47,437 nucleotides of DNA from Bacillota bacterium (GCA_021797825.1 JAJZZA010000021.1:1-47437); one strand, 5' to 3'; shown: positions 33,518 through 42,137, numbered from the stretch's first letter. Made by a program: numbers and translations. The notes: generated by a model not told the origin, from the sequence alone.

Positions 33518-34239
33518 CCTCGGAGGTTGCAGCGGGATCGGTCGTTTTGGTTGTCGATGACGACGCCCATATTCGCGAGTTGTGCCGGCTTTACCTAGAG
33601 GATAGCGGGTTCTCGGTGGTGGAGGCGGGCGATGGGCCGGCGGCCCTGGATTTGCTGGCCCAGCAGGCGGTTGACCTGGTGGTACTCGATTGGATGTTGC
33701 CGGGAATCGACGGGTTTGGCGTTTTGGAGCGCATTCGCCAGCGTGAACAATGGTTGGCGGTGGTCATGCTGACGGCTCTGGGCACGGAAGAAGACCGCAT
33801 CGCCGGTCTGGAAATGGGCGCTGACGATTATCTCACCAAACCCTTCAGTCCCAAAGAGCTGGTCGCGCGGGTGCGCGCCGTCTTGCGGCGTGCCTCGCTG
33901 ACGGCCACCGTTTCCGAAGACCAGGTGGTGCGTCCGCCTGGCTTGGTGATTGATGCCGGCCGCCGCCGGGCGGTGGCTGGCGGCGTGGCATTGACCCTGA
34001 CTCCCCGCGAGTTTGATCTCTTGTGGTTTTTTGCCAGGAACCCGGATCAAGTGCTGCAGCGGGACCTTTTGCTGGACCGGGTCTGGGGATTTGATTATGA
34101 AGGGGATGGCCGCACGGTGGACGTGCATGTCACCCGGCTCCGCCAAAAACTGTTGAAATCGCCCGCGCCCTACGAGTATTTGGAAACGGTTTGGGGCCAA
34201 GGATACCGGTTTCATCCCCGGGAACGGACGCGGCCGTGA
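33514..34239 (+). CDS. OmpR/PhoB-family response regulator
   Basis: 241 aa. Receiver domain with the acidic pocket VVDDDAHI, phosphoacceptor Asp in LVVLDWMLPGIDG (about D59), conserved Thr in VVMLTALG and Lys in DDYLTKPFSP; C-terminal winged-helix DNA-binding domain with LTPREFDLLWFF and DGRTVDVHVTRLRQKL. ATG overlaps the rho stop, and GGGGGATCC lies upstream. Forms a two-component pair with the next gene. Confidence 0.93.
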   Translation: MTSEVAAGSVVLVVDDDAHIRELCRLYLEDSGFSVVEAGDGPAALDLLAQQAVDLVVLDWMLPGIDGFGVLERIRQREQWLAVVMLTALGTEEDRIAGLEMGADDYLTKPFSPKELVARVRAVLRRASLTATVSEDQVVRPPGLVIDAGRRRAVAGGVALTLTPREFDLLWFFARNPDQVLQRDLLLDRVWGFDYEGDGRTVDVHVTRLRQKLLKSPAPYEYLETVWGQGYRFHPRERTRP

Positions 34240-35696
34240 TCGGCCGGCGGTGGCGAGACCGGTTGTTTGGTCCCTTGGCGGCACGATTGGTCTGGAGCCA
34301 TGTGCTGGTCGCGGTATTGGGTCTCGGGGTCGCGTTGGGAGTATCACGGATCGCGTTTGAGCGATATCTGGTATCCACCGAGTTGACGACGCTCGAAGTG
34401 CGCGGTCAGCAGATTGCCCGGGTCATGCACGGGTACTTTGCGGGCTCGCTCTACGGCTCGACGGCCGCCTACTTGGTGCGGGTGTTGCAGGGAACCCTGG
34501 CCGATCGCGTGTACGTCGTGGACAATACCGGCCAAGTCCTGCTCACCGCGGGATCATCTTTTGTGCCGCCGGCGCCTTTTCCGACCACGGTGCTGCATCA
34601 GGTGCTCGTGTCCGGCGTGCTTTATAAAGGCACACTGAAGGATCGCAGCGGGCATGAAGTGGCCGCTGCCGGGGTGCCGGTTACTGAGGGGAACAACGTG
34701 GCGGGCGGGGTATTCCTGGAAGCCCCGGTTTCGGCGTCGAGCCAGCGGGCCAACTCCCTCACCGTGCTGCTCTTGGCGGGGGAAGGGGTTGCGGTGGTCT
34801 TGGCCGGGATCTTGGCCTACGCGTTTGGCCGGCAGTTGGCCAAACCGTTGGAAGCGTTAAGACGGTCGGTCGGTGAAATGGGTGAAGGCGACTCCTCGGC
34901 GCGGGCTCCGGTCGGAGGGCCCCAAGAGGTGGCGGCGGTGGCCCGCGAATTTAATCGCATGGCCGATCGGCTCGAGGCGCAAATGGCCCAGCTGGCCCGT
35001 GAGGCGGAGTCGCGGGAGGCGCTGATGGCGCATGTGGCCCACGATTTGCGCACGCCGCTGACCTCCATCCGGGGATTTTTGGAAGCCGTGCGCGATGGGT
35101 TGGTGCAGGGACCGCGCCGAAACCGGGCGATCGATGTGGCGTGGGAAGAGACGCTCCGGTTGCAGCGTCTGGTGGAACGGCTGTTGGTCGCCGCTCGCAT
35201 CCGCAGCGGGGGCGGCGAACACCGGCCGGTGGAGGTGGCCGACTGGGTTAAAGCCGCGGTGGAGCGGATGGAACCCATCGCCGCCCGTCGCGGGCAGCAT
35301 CTGATTTGGCGGCAACAGGAGACGGGATCGGTTTGGGGAATTGAAGATCATCTGCTGGAGGCGCTGCTTAACGTGTTGGACAATGCGCTGAAGTGGTCAC
35401 CCGACGGTGCCGACGTGTTCATCGACTCGCAGGTGAACGCGGAGGACGGCATGATGGCGGTGGCGGTTTCGGATGGCGGGCCGGGAATCCATCCCGATGT
35501 GCTGCCCCATATTTTTGACCGGTTTGTGACGGGAGACCCCGCCCGCCGTGAGGCAACGGGGCTCGGCCTGACGATTGTCGACGACGTTTTGCGCCAGCAT
35601 GCGGGCCGGGTGCAAGCCGAGAATCTGCCGGAGGGCGGCGCCCGGATTACCCTGTGGTTGCCTTTGCTCAACCATGTGGATGCCAACCGCAGTTGA
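34236..35696 (+). CDS. Membrane sensor histidine kinase
   Basis: 486 aa. Membrane helix near residues 20-40, an extracellular sensing region of about 140 residues with no recognised fold, a second helix (VLLLAGEGVAVVLAGILAYAFG), HAMP, HisKA with phosphorylated His in HVAHDLRTPLTSIRGF, then HATPase_c with N-box LNVLDNALKWSPDG, G1 VSDGGPGIHPDVLPHIF, and TGLGLTIVDDVLRQHAG. GTG at 34236 overlaps the response regulator stop (GTGA). Signal unknown. Confidence 0.92.
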   Translation: MIGRRWRDRLFGPLAARLVWSHVLVAVLGLGVALGVSRIAFERYLVSTELTTLEVRGQQIARVMHGYFAGSLYGSTAAYLVRVLQGTLADRVYVVDNTGQVLLTAGSSFVPPAPFPTTVLHQVLVSGVLYKGTLKDRSGHEVAAAGVPVTEGNNVAGGVFLEAPVSASSQRANSLTVLLLAGEGVAVVLAGILAYAFGRQLAKPLEALRRSVGEMGEGDSSARAPVGGPQEVAAVAREFNRMADRLEAQMAQLAREAESREALMAHVAHDLRTPLTSIRGFLEAVRDGLVQGPRRNRAIDVAWEETLRLQRLVERLLVAARIRSGGGEHRPVEVADWVKAAVERMEPIAARRGQHLIWRQQETGSVWGIEDHLLEALLNVLDNALKWSPDGADVFIDSQVNAEDGMMAVAVSDGGPGIHPDVLPHIFDRFVTGDPARREATGLGLTIVDDVLRQHAGRVQAENLPEGGARITLWLPLLNHVDANRS

Positions 35697-35729
35697 TGTT
35701 CGCCATCTAGGGTTTGAACCGATTGGGAA

Positions 35730-35752
35730 AAGGGCCACGCTGCAAGGCCCTT
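35730..35752 (+). terminator. Weak terminator after the histidine kinase gene
   Basis: AAGGGCC (35730-35736) pairs with GGCCCTT (35746-35752) across a 9-base loop, 34 bases after the stop. The T-run is short (CTTCG), so termination may be partial. Confidence 0.45.
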
Positions 35753-36062
35753 CGTGCCAGACGGTGTGAAAGCCGGGCAAAACCGGTTTGCGGGATCGAG
35801 TTTGACGGACTTGCCATCCCCGCGCGGCAAACACCCCGCCGTCTCACCGACGCCGAGGGTTATCACCCCGCTTGTCACGGTTCCCGCCGACAAGACTCCG
35901 CGCGGACCAAGTCCGCGCGGACGCGGTAGCCCTGGCCATTTCCTGTCGGAGCCGGGTGGGACGCCGGACGCGGTGCCGTACCCGGGGTTGGCGGCAGTCC
36001 GGGGCTTGTTCGGCGAACGGCCTTTCGTCCGGAAAAAATGGGGTCGAATGACCCTATCGAAT

Positions 36063-36081
36063 AATAATGAGTATCATTATC
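36063..36081 (+). promoter_or_regulatory. Fur-type box upstream of the Nramp gene
   Basis: AATAATGAGTATCATTATC matches the classic Fur box GATAATGATAATCATTATC at 16 of 19 positions, and contains the perfect dyad ATAATGA-GTA-TCATTAT. It lies 45 bases before the start at 36126 (12 before an alternative start at 36093). Suggests control by Fur or a relative (PerR/Zur); it does not resemble a typical MntR site. Confidence 0.75.
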
Positions 36082-36125
36082 GTCATACGCAAATGGATCG
36101 AGACCAAGGGAAGCGAGAGACCGTT

Positions 36126-37379
36126 ATGCGCTCCAACAAGCCATCGCAAGATTTGGTATCAGTGGCCTGGGTTATGCCGCTGCTGGCGATTTGGGGTCCG
36201 GGCCTAATGGTGATGTTGGCCGATACCGACGCCGGCAGTTTGATTACCGCGGCACAGTCCGGCGCCGTTTGGGGCTACCGTATGGTCCTTCCCCAGTTAA
36301 TTTTGATTCCCATACTGTATATGGTGCAAGAAATCACCATCCGTCTCGGTATCGTCACCGGCGAAGGCCATGGCAGCCTGATCCGCCGCAAATTCGGCCG
36401 CGGCTGGGCGCTGGTGTCGGCCAGCACCCTCTTTGTGTCGGCGGTGGGGGCACTGATCACGGAATTCAGCGGGGTGGCCGGGGTCGGCGCCCTCGTGGGT
36501 CTTCCCCCGGTGGTCAGTGTGGGACTGGCCACGCTCGCCCTGATTGCGGTTGGTTGGTCGGGCAGCTATCTTCGGGTCGAGCGCATTGGCATTATCTTGG
36601 GTTTGTTTGAACTGGCTTTTGTCGGCGTCGCCATCTCTGTCCATCCGGCACCGTCCCAATGGTCGCACGCCTTTTCTTCGCTGCCACTGGCCAATTCCCG
36701 GTATCTATACTTGCTGGCAGCCAACGTTGGCGCCGTCATTATGCCGTGGATGATTTTCTACCAACAGGGGGCGGTGATTGACAAGGGACTCACCGGTCGC
36801 TGGCGTGCGCTGGGGCATGCCCGCTGGGATACGGTCGCTGGCGCGGTGGTGACGCAATTAATCATGGCATCCATGGTCGTCGTGGTAGCTGCCACCGTGG
36901 GGCGGGGTCATCCGTCCCATCCCCTGAACACGGTGCAGCAAATCTCGGAAAGCCTGGTTCCTTTTTTGGGTCCACGCATCGGCATCTGGGTGTTCGGACT
37001 GGGCATGCTGGGCGCGAGCCTAATCGCCGCCTTGGTGGTATCAATCGCCGGGGCCTGGGGGCTGGGCGAGGTGTTGGGGTTTTCCCACAGCCTAAACCAC
37101 TCGCCTCGTCAGGCTCCCATCTTTTATGCAGTGTACACGCTGGCCCATGTTGTCGGCGCGCTGGTTGTCATCTTGAGCAAGAACCTGGTGTCGCTTAGCA
37201 TCGGGGTGGAAATCATGAACGCCATGTTGCTTCCGATCGTTTTGGGTTTTCTCTTGGTGCTCGAGGCCCGGGCTTTGCCGGCGCGCTGGCGCATGCGCGG
37301 GCTATACCGCTATCTGGTCTGGGGAGCGAGTGCGGCGGTGATGGGCTTGGGGCTCTTGACCATTGTTCTTATCTGGTAA
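36126..37379 (+). CDS. Nramp-family divalent metal transporter with variant motifs
   Basis: 417 aa, about eleven membrane helices. The N-terminal segment GPGLMVMLADTDAGSLITAA corresponds to the first helix with its metal-binding motif, but DPGN is replaced by DTDAGS; the sixth-helix MPH motif is replaced by MPW in AVIMPWMIFYQQGAV. This places it in a divergent Nramp-like clade; related Nramp-like proteins in other bacteria carry Mg or Mn instead of Fe. Start is uncertain: ATG 36126 or ATG 36093, neither with a strong ribosome site. Preceded by the Fur-like box. Confidence 0.85.
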   Translation: MRSNKPSQDLVSVAWVMPLLAIWGPGLMVMLADTDAGSLITAAQSGAVWGYRMVLPQLILIPILYMVQEITIRLGIVTGEGHGSLIRRKFGRGWALVSASTLFVSAVGALITEFSGVAGVGALVGLPPVVSVGLATLALIAVGWSGSYLRVERIGIILGLFELAFVGVAISVHPAPSQWSHAFSSLPLANSRYLYLLAANVGAVIMPWMIFYQQGAVIDKGLTGRWRALGHARWDTVAGAVVTQLIMASMVVVVAATVGRGHPSHPLNTVQQISESLVPFLGPRIGIWVFGLGMLGASLIAALVVSIAGAWGLGEVLGFSHSLNHSPRQAPIFYAVYTLAHVVGALVVILSKNLVSLSIGVEIMNAMLLPIVLGFLLVLEARALPARWRMRGLYRYLVWGASAAVMGLGLLTIVLIW

Positions 37380-38024
37380 GCATGCCCGGGATCTGCGAAC
37401 ACGCCAAACGTCGGGATTGCCTCTTTTTGTCCCATTCGGTGACTAAAATCGCAGCCAACGGAGTAGCAAACCCTTTGTTGACAGGGAAAATTTCTTGTTC
37501 ATGAATGCTCCACGAGGGGCTCAGGCGAGTGTTATCACATACCGCATCGGCGAAACGGACAAGGACCATGGCCTTAATCTACAGACCTGCCTCAATATTT
37601 ATTTGAGGAGCACCCAAACCGTAATCTCACGGATCCGCAACCTGGGGAGGAAGTGTTGCCGTAGTTTCCGCAACTCCCAGAGTATGCGAAGTCACCCGTG
37701 CCCACCCTGCGGTAGCCATCATGGGGTCTCCGTCAAGGTGGAAGCTATTTTCCACTTACAACGTTTCCCGATAGATTGTGGGACCGTGTCTCGATCATAG
37801 GGGGTAGGTCGGTGAGCATGTGAGATCCGGCACGGATTCCTGTGGAGGCCGAGACGACGGATGCCATGTCCGGGAACGCCGAAATGCAGGGTTCTTCGCA
37901 AGAATCCGCCAGGATCCCGTATGGCAGCAAGCCGCATTGTCGGCAGGCTGACGGGCAATCGGCCTAAATCGCCGGATTGGCCGCTAATTGCGGTTAAGTT
38001 TGTATTCTTAGCAACGCCGTGTGT
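37380..38024. other. Gene-poor intergenic region
   Basis: About 645 bases. A + strand open frame (37495-37800) includes PCPPCGSHHG and a stretch that faintly recalls an ISL3 transposase N-terminal zinc motif, but it is too short and lacks a ribosome site. I see no tRNA, terminator with T-run, or clear promoter here. Confidence 0.4.
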
Positions 38025-38855
38025 CTATTCCGGTTTCTTCAGCAAGAAGTATCCACTTGCGGAGTGGACCTCAAACACACCGTCACGCATGATTCGCTCC
38101 CGAATGCGCTCATCGAGCCGTTTCAGGGCGCGGGCGGTCAGATCCGGATCATCGGCCGCCTTGCCCAGGTGGAGCAGAATGGGCCCCGAGGCCATGTAGC
38201 GCACGGCGGGTTCGGCCCGGTGGAAGCGAAACCCACCTGGCACGCTATGCACCAGCGGGCGTTCCGGAAAGAACGCTGCGCCATTAGCCAAATTAAAGCG
38301 CTCGGACATCGGGGGGGCGAGATCCGGCAAACCCAGGTCACGGGCGACCTGCTCGCCCAGTTCCCATAGCTCGCGATACGGATGATGATCGTTGGTACAC
38401 GCGGTCAGGACTCCTCCCGACTGCAATACGCGATAGGCTTCCGATAAAGCCCGCGCGATGTCCGAAACATGGTACAACATGAAGTGCAGACCCACCCAGG
38501 CAAAGGTGGCGTCTTGCCAGGGAAGCGCCTGGGCATCGCCAAGTAGGGCCTCGCCACGCGGATCGTCCTCCATCATCCGGCTCAACCTGGCGAGCATTCC
38601 CTCCGATTGATCCAACCCGCTATAGGAAGGCCCAGAACCCAGTTCGCTTCGAATCACCCGATACCAGTTGCCGTTCCCAGCACCCACATCCAAAATCCGT
38701 TCGGGATGCGCGCGCACCTGAGCCATGGCTTGCGTCACCTGGCCGAAAATATCGCGACCGTGGCCGATTCCATACCGGCAATGGGTGTCGATCCGAGTCT
38801 GGAGATTCTTATCGGTTGCGTACTGAGCGGCCTCCGCAGCCTCACGAGACGCCAC
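38025..38855 (-). CDS. SAM-dependent methyltransferase (methyltransferase type 11)
   Basis: 276 aa. Motif I ERILDVGAGNGNWYRV, Asp of motif II in YSGLDQSEGMLARL, motif III ALPWQDATFAWVGLHFMLYHV, and AYRVLQSGGVLTACT are all clear Methyltransf_11 features. The substrate is unknown. GTG start with GAGGGGGAT upstream. Transcribed from the minus-strand promoter at 38904-38933. The neighbourhood is decayed, so the gene may be an isolated survivor. Confidence 0.85.
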   Translation of the reverse strand: MASREAAEAAQYATDKNLQTRIDTHCRYGIGHGRDIFGQVTQAMAQVRAHPERILDVGAGNGNWYRVIRSELGSGPSYSGLDQSEGMLARLSRMMEDDPRGEALLGDAQALPWQDATFAWVGLHFMLYHVSDIARALSEAYRVLQSGGVLTACTNDHHPYRELWELGEQVARDLGLPDLAPPMSERFNLANGAAFFPERPLVHSVPGGFRFHRAEPAVRYMASGPILLHLGKAADDPDLTARALKRLDERIRERIMRDGVFEVHSASGYFLLKKPE

Positions 38856-39235
38856 AGGCTATCCCCCTCGTAAGCTAATGCAGTCGTCGTAAAATCCAAG
38901 TATATTATACCGGGCCAACCGCCTACTCGCCAATCCCGGCGTGCCTCTGAGTCCCGAGTGGTCGCCTTCTAGCCTCTGTTGTGCCCCTTATCAGCGCAGT
39001 CCTATAACTCTGTGCCACCCTGCGTCCCTGCGGTGTTGATAACCATCGTTACGCCGCCGTTAACCATAAGACCCCTCTTGCTGCGGTTCCGGCCGACCAG
39101 TCTTTCTCCTCATATCGTCCCGATCACATCAAACCCCGGGCCGGGCAAAAGCAGATTTCCAACCAGCCTGCGCAACCGTGTTGCGCGGTGGCTGCCAAAC
39201 GCACACCATGCTCATTGAGCATGTGAGGTTTCGCG
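38856..39235. other. Intergenic region upstream of the methyltransferase
   Basis: Contains the methyltransferase promoter; otherwise nothing I recognise between 38934 and 39235. Confidence 0.5.
38904..38933 (-). promoter_or_regulatory. Promoter of the methyltransferase gene
   Basis: Minus strand TTGGCG (38928-38933), 18-base spacer, TATAAT (38904-38909), roughly 50 bases before the GTG start. The -10 is perfect. Confidence 0.65.
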
Positions 39236-39481
39236 TTATCTCCGCGAAACCACCCGGAGTTTGCGCCGTTTCCACCTCCGCAGAAGATTGCGGTGCCAGG
39301 GGTATTCGATGGACAGCAGAATGGCTAGGGGAGAAATGCCGAACAACCCGAGAATACCCAGCGGTAGCCAGTACCGTGCGTTTTCCACGGCCTTCGCATT
39401 CCACCAGAGAACGATGGCCAGGCCTCCGTTAGCAATGAGAGGAATGCACAAAATCATCGGTCGTAACCGTCGACCCCACAT
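39236..39481 (-). CDS. Small two-helix membrane protein (possibly truncated)
   Basis: 81 aa. Two hydrophobic segments, PMILCIPLIANGGLAIVLWW and YWLPLGILGLFGISPLAIL, followed by a strongly basic tail (RRWKRRKLRVVSRR). No family recognised. The ATG lacks a ribosome binding site. A good GGAGGTGATGG lies 60 bases upstream and points to a TTG in the -1 related frame that reads LSVINQKDGDPLPQCG, so the true gene may be frameshifted near 39470-39480. Reported with low certainty. Confidence 0.45.
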   Translation of the reverse strand: MWGRRLRPMILCIPLIANGGLAIVLWWNAKAVENARYWLPLGILGLFGISPLAILLSIEYPWHRNLLRRWKRRKLRVVSRR

Positions 39482-40233
39482 TGTGGCAGGGGGTCGCCGT
39501 CTTTCTGATTGATGACGCTCAACGTCCGTACCATCACCTCCCTTCTCGAGGGATCGAACCCTTAGGTTAAGGACAGCCAACGGGCATCGGGGTTCGAACC
39601 ATCTGCGTCCTTCCCCTGTTCCGGGGCGGGCGTGGACGTGGCCCGCGCCTAAACCAAGCAGTTGTCCGCTGCCCAGTCGACACTCCCATCGCGGCACCGC
39701 TTCCCGAGCAGCGAATAGAGTGCGCGGCCGAAACGTTGACGGTGCGGAGAAAGGCGAAAAGGATAATGCAACCAACAACACTTCGATCGCAAAAAATGCC
39801 CCCCGGAACCTTAACGAAATCACCAAACAACACCACTGCGATCCGTACGGCGGCCGATTTTTTGGGGTCCGCCAGATTTTCCGGGCAGGGGTTCAACCTG
39901 CAGAAAATGGTTGGCCCGACGCTTAAAGTCGGGATGGGGCCGCTCGATATTGACACACGTAGAGCACACGACGTCCGCTTCATCGACACAAACTGCGCGG
40001 ACAGACGGGGCGCTGGGGTTGCCGGTTTGGCGCCCAAACCGGGCGAATATTCTCCGGGCGGCTGGCCGACCAAAAACCGGGGTGACAGGGTTCCCACCGC
40101 AGCGACAGTTCTGGCAGTGGCTGTTCCCAGGCCGGCTTGGTGCGGACTGAGTGGCCGGGTCGGATGGGTTAATGTCATGGTGCACCGCCTTCAAGAATGC
40201 CCGCACATTAAGGATCGAGGACAGGGTATCCCG
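39482..40233. other. Region without a supported gene
   Basis: Long frames exist on both strands (for example minus 39567-40178) but show no family motif, no ribosome site and mixed codon use. Probably decayed or non-coding. Confidence 0.4.
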
Positions 40234-40690
40234 TTACTCTCTTAGCGTAGTGACCAAACGCGTGGGACTAAGCAACAGCGTTAACGCGTTTTCGATTGAG
40301 CTCACCACGATGTCGGCCGCGACCAAAGTGGAAATCACCGCCCCTTCCGGTCCCACCACGCCAATCGCTAATTCTGCGTCATGAAACATCTGCTGGTCAT
40401 TGAGGCCATTGCCCACGACCACCAAGCCGCCACCCAATGGCTGGACAAGTTTTTTGTTCTCCTCGCCGTTTTGACCAGGTGCCAGGCGATACCCAACTCA
40501 TTCGCCCATTTAGCGACGGTCCCGAAAGTGTCGGCCGTAACAATGGCAACGTGGTATAAGCGAGCCACCTCTTTTAGAAGGCGAACCGTTTCGGCGGCCA
40601 CTTGGGCCTCTGCGGCCAACGTCCCATTGAAGTTATGTGGTTCATAGCTAAAACCCGTATCCCGGCGCGTCAATGACTACTGACGCGGTC
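40234..40690 (-). pseudogene. Frameshifted COG4087-type HAD phosphatase (soluble P-type-ATPase-like)
   Basis: N-terminal part: NFNGTLA (HAD motif I, normally DxNGTLA; the preceding Asp is lost), then VAIVTADTFGTVAKWANELG. The frame then changes near 40470-40490; the second frame reads GQNGEENKKLVQPLGGG, VVVGNGLNDQQMFHDAELAIGV (HAD motif IV) and LVAADIVVSSIENALTLLLS. Upstream, IDAPGYGF is also in a different frame from NFNGTLA. At least two indels plus loss of the nucleophile make it inactive, though the remaining sequence is well kept, so the decay is recent. Confidence 0.8.
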
Positions 40691-40945
40691 TCCATTGCGT
40701 GAAAGGTGGGAGCACATGCCGGGGCTGGCCCGGCAACTCTAGGCAACCGGCATCACCCCCGCCAACGCCTGCCATGACCTGCTTGGTGCGCTGACGTCGT
40801 CCCGTGAAGTGCGAGGGTTGGCCACGACCCGGGCGAAGTCCTGACCTTAACCACGCTCCGTCCCCCGGGGATGTCCACCCGCGCTCGACCATTAGCGCGG
40901 ACCCCGCCCATGGCAAGTGAGCAAAGACCAGCGGCAATGACAGGT
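40691..40945. other. Short gap between pseudogene and ppa
   Basis: GC-rich, no gene or regulatory element recognised. Confidence 0.4.
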
Positions 40946-41452
40946 TTAGACACGAGAATTTCCGGTGTCCGCATGGGTTTGGCGATAACGCTGACGGGCC
41001 GCGGTGATCAGGTCGACGGCGGTGTTAACGTTCTGATAATTCCCGACCACGGTCGTTAATCCCTGCAGATTCTTATATTTTGCAAAGAAGTGGCGGACCT
41101 CGCGTAAGCGGTGTGTCCCCAGATCGTCCACTGCGGAGATGTGATTATACCGGGGATCCCGATCGACGACGCCGACGACTTTTGCGTCCGGTCCGTGTTC
41201 ATCCTTCATCAACAGAGCGCCTATGACTCGCACGTCCACTTCCACTAGCGGATGAATCGCCGTCGACCCGAATACCAGCACGTCAAGCGGGTCGTCGTCT
41301 TCCGCCCAGGTTTCGGGGATAAACCCATAGTTAACGGGATAATGCATGGCCGCATACAAGACCCGGTCGAGGCGGGTCAATCCGGTAGCCTGGTTGTACT
41401 CGTACTTATTTTGCGAACCTTGGGGAATTTCGATGACCGTTTGAACTATCAA
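40946..41452 (-). CDS. ppa: Inorganic pyrophosphatase
   Basis: 168 aa, family I soluble pyrophosphatase hydrolysing PPi. Motifs: VIEIPQGSQNKYEYN, YAAMHYPVNYGFIPET, DDDPLDVLVFG (metal-binding Asp cluster), DAKVVGVVDRDPRY, and FFAKYKNLQG. Start choice: GGAGG at 41461-41465 is only 2 bases from the ATG at 41458 but 8 bases from the TTG at 41452, so TTG is preferred; the proteins differ by two residues. About 70 bases upstream lies a terminator-like hairpin. Confidence 0.9.
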   Translation of the reverse strand: MIVQTVIEIPQGSQNKYEYNQATGLTRLDRVLYAAMHYPVNYGFIPETWAEDDDPLDVLVFGSTAIHPLVEVDVRVIGALLMKDEHGPDAKVVGVVDRDPRYNHISAVDDLGTHRLREVRHFFAKYKNLQGLTTVVGNYQNVNTAVDLITAARQRYRQTHADTGNSRV

Positions 41453-41522
41453 CCCCATCGCCTCCGTATCATTAGTCAGAGGCGGGCATCACGCTGTCGT
41501 TTGCATAGGCTCATCGACCCGC

Positions 41523-41551
41523 AAAAAGACACCCGCCATACGGTAGGTGTC
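41523..41551 (-). terminator. Terminator-like hairpin in the ppa upstream region
   Basis: On the minus strand GACACC (from 41551) and GGTGTC (to 41528) form a stem with an inner CC/GG pair, followed by TTTTT (41527-41523). It lies about 70 bases before the ppa start. Could be an attenuator of ppa or the terminator of a transcript from further right. Confidence 0.55.
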
Positions 41552-41896
41552 ATCATCCTGTCGAGAACCAGGCCTTTATAACCGCAACTAGGGCCAACAC
41601 CATGACCCTATACGTCAGTATCATATCATTTAGACGAAAGAAAGTCATTCGCCATCAATTATTTTTGTTGTGAATCGCGGCGACGCCCGAGGCAGTGCCG
41701 ACTCACCGGTCCCGCCGCATGCGCCCGTGCATCCCGGCGGCCTTGGTCAAATGTCAAACGGTTTCATCAACTCTAACGGCATTTATTTTGATTAACCGGA
41801 AAGCCTTGTGTGCCATAGTCGACCTGTGGCAGAATACGGCTATGACTTCACGGCCATGGTGTTGGCCGCGTGACGAAACTGCCGCAGCGGGCGGCT

Positions 41897-41928
41897 AATA
41901 ACACCTACCGATAGCGGTAGGTGTTATT
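41897..41928. repeat. 14-bp perfect hairpin sharing an arm with the ppa hairpin
   Basis: AATAACACCTACCG (41897-41910), loop ATAG, CGGTAGGTGTTATT (41915-41928). The core ACACCTACCG occurs again (minus strand) in the 41523-41551 hairpin. No T-run follows on either strand. Confidence 0.6.
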
Positions 41929-41954
41929 CGTGTGCGCAAAGAGAGGAATGTCTG

Positions 41955-42137
41955 ATGGCGATTAAGCACGCCGTGCGGGGCACTGGGAGGACGGGTTTTT
42001 GGCGGTGCGCCGCAGGGCGTGGCGGAGTGGGCGTCCGGAAGAAAGAGCCGGCGGACGGGAAAACGAAGCAAGGGGGCGGGTCGCCCCAAGCGCAGCGCTT
42101 TAGCGTGACGTTTACCCCCAGCGAGAGGCACAAATAG
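41955..42137 (+). CDS. Small basic ORF ahead of enolase
   Basis: 60 aa, Gly/Arg/Lys-rich with no recognised domain. The ATG is preceded by GAGAGGAA and its stop (42135-42137) sits inside the enolase ribosome binding site, so it could be a leader peptide or a real small protein, or simply an open frame. Low certainty. Confidence 0.35.
   Translation: MAIKHAVRGTGRTGFWRCAAGRGGVGVRKKEPADGKTKQGGGSPQAQRFSVTFTPSERHK

Larger units (their letters stand above)
35697..36125. other. Intergenic region between histidine kinase and Nramp gene
   Basis: Holds a short hairpin just after the kinase (listed), a pair of GTCCGCGCGGAC-like repeats near 35897-35922, and the Fur-type box. A forward open frame (from 35754) runs through into the transporter but the sequence before 36126 has no transporter features. 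Confidence 0.55.
41453..41954. other. Intergenic region between ppa and enolase
   Basis: Contains two hairpins that share a ten-base arm (41528-41551 and 41897-41928) and, at 41842-41898, a short frame MTSRPWCWPRDETAAAGG followed by TAATAA within the second stem. The rest has no recognised gene. Confidence 0.45.

Noticed and set aside
35896-35922. CCGCGCGGAC repeats as a mobile element end
   Set aside because: Only two short copies separated by five bases; could be chance in GC-rich DNA.
37495-37800. ISL3-like transposase fragment
   Set aside because: Only a CPPC-like stretch and an AIFHL phrase; too little to claim homology.
39588-39610. tRNA T-loop-like GGGTTCGAACC
   Set aside because: No acceptor, D or anticodon arms are found around it.
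39567-40178. Long minus-strand frame as a gene
   Set aside because: 203 codons open by GC bias, no motif, no ribosome site; the same bases are equally open on the other strand.
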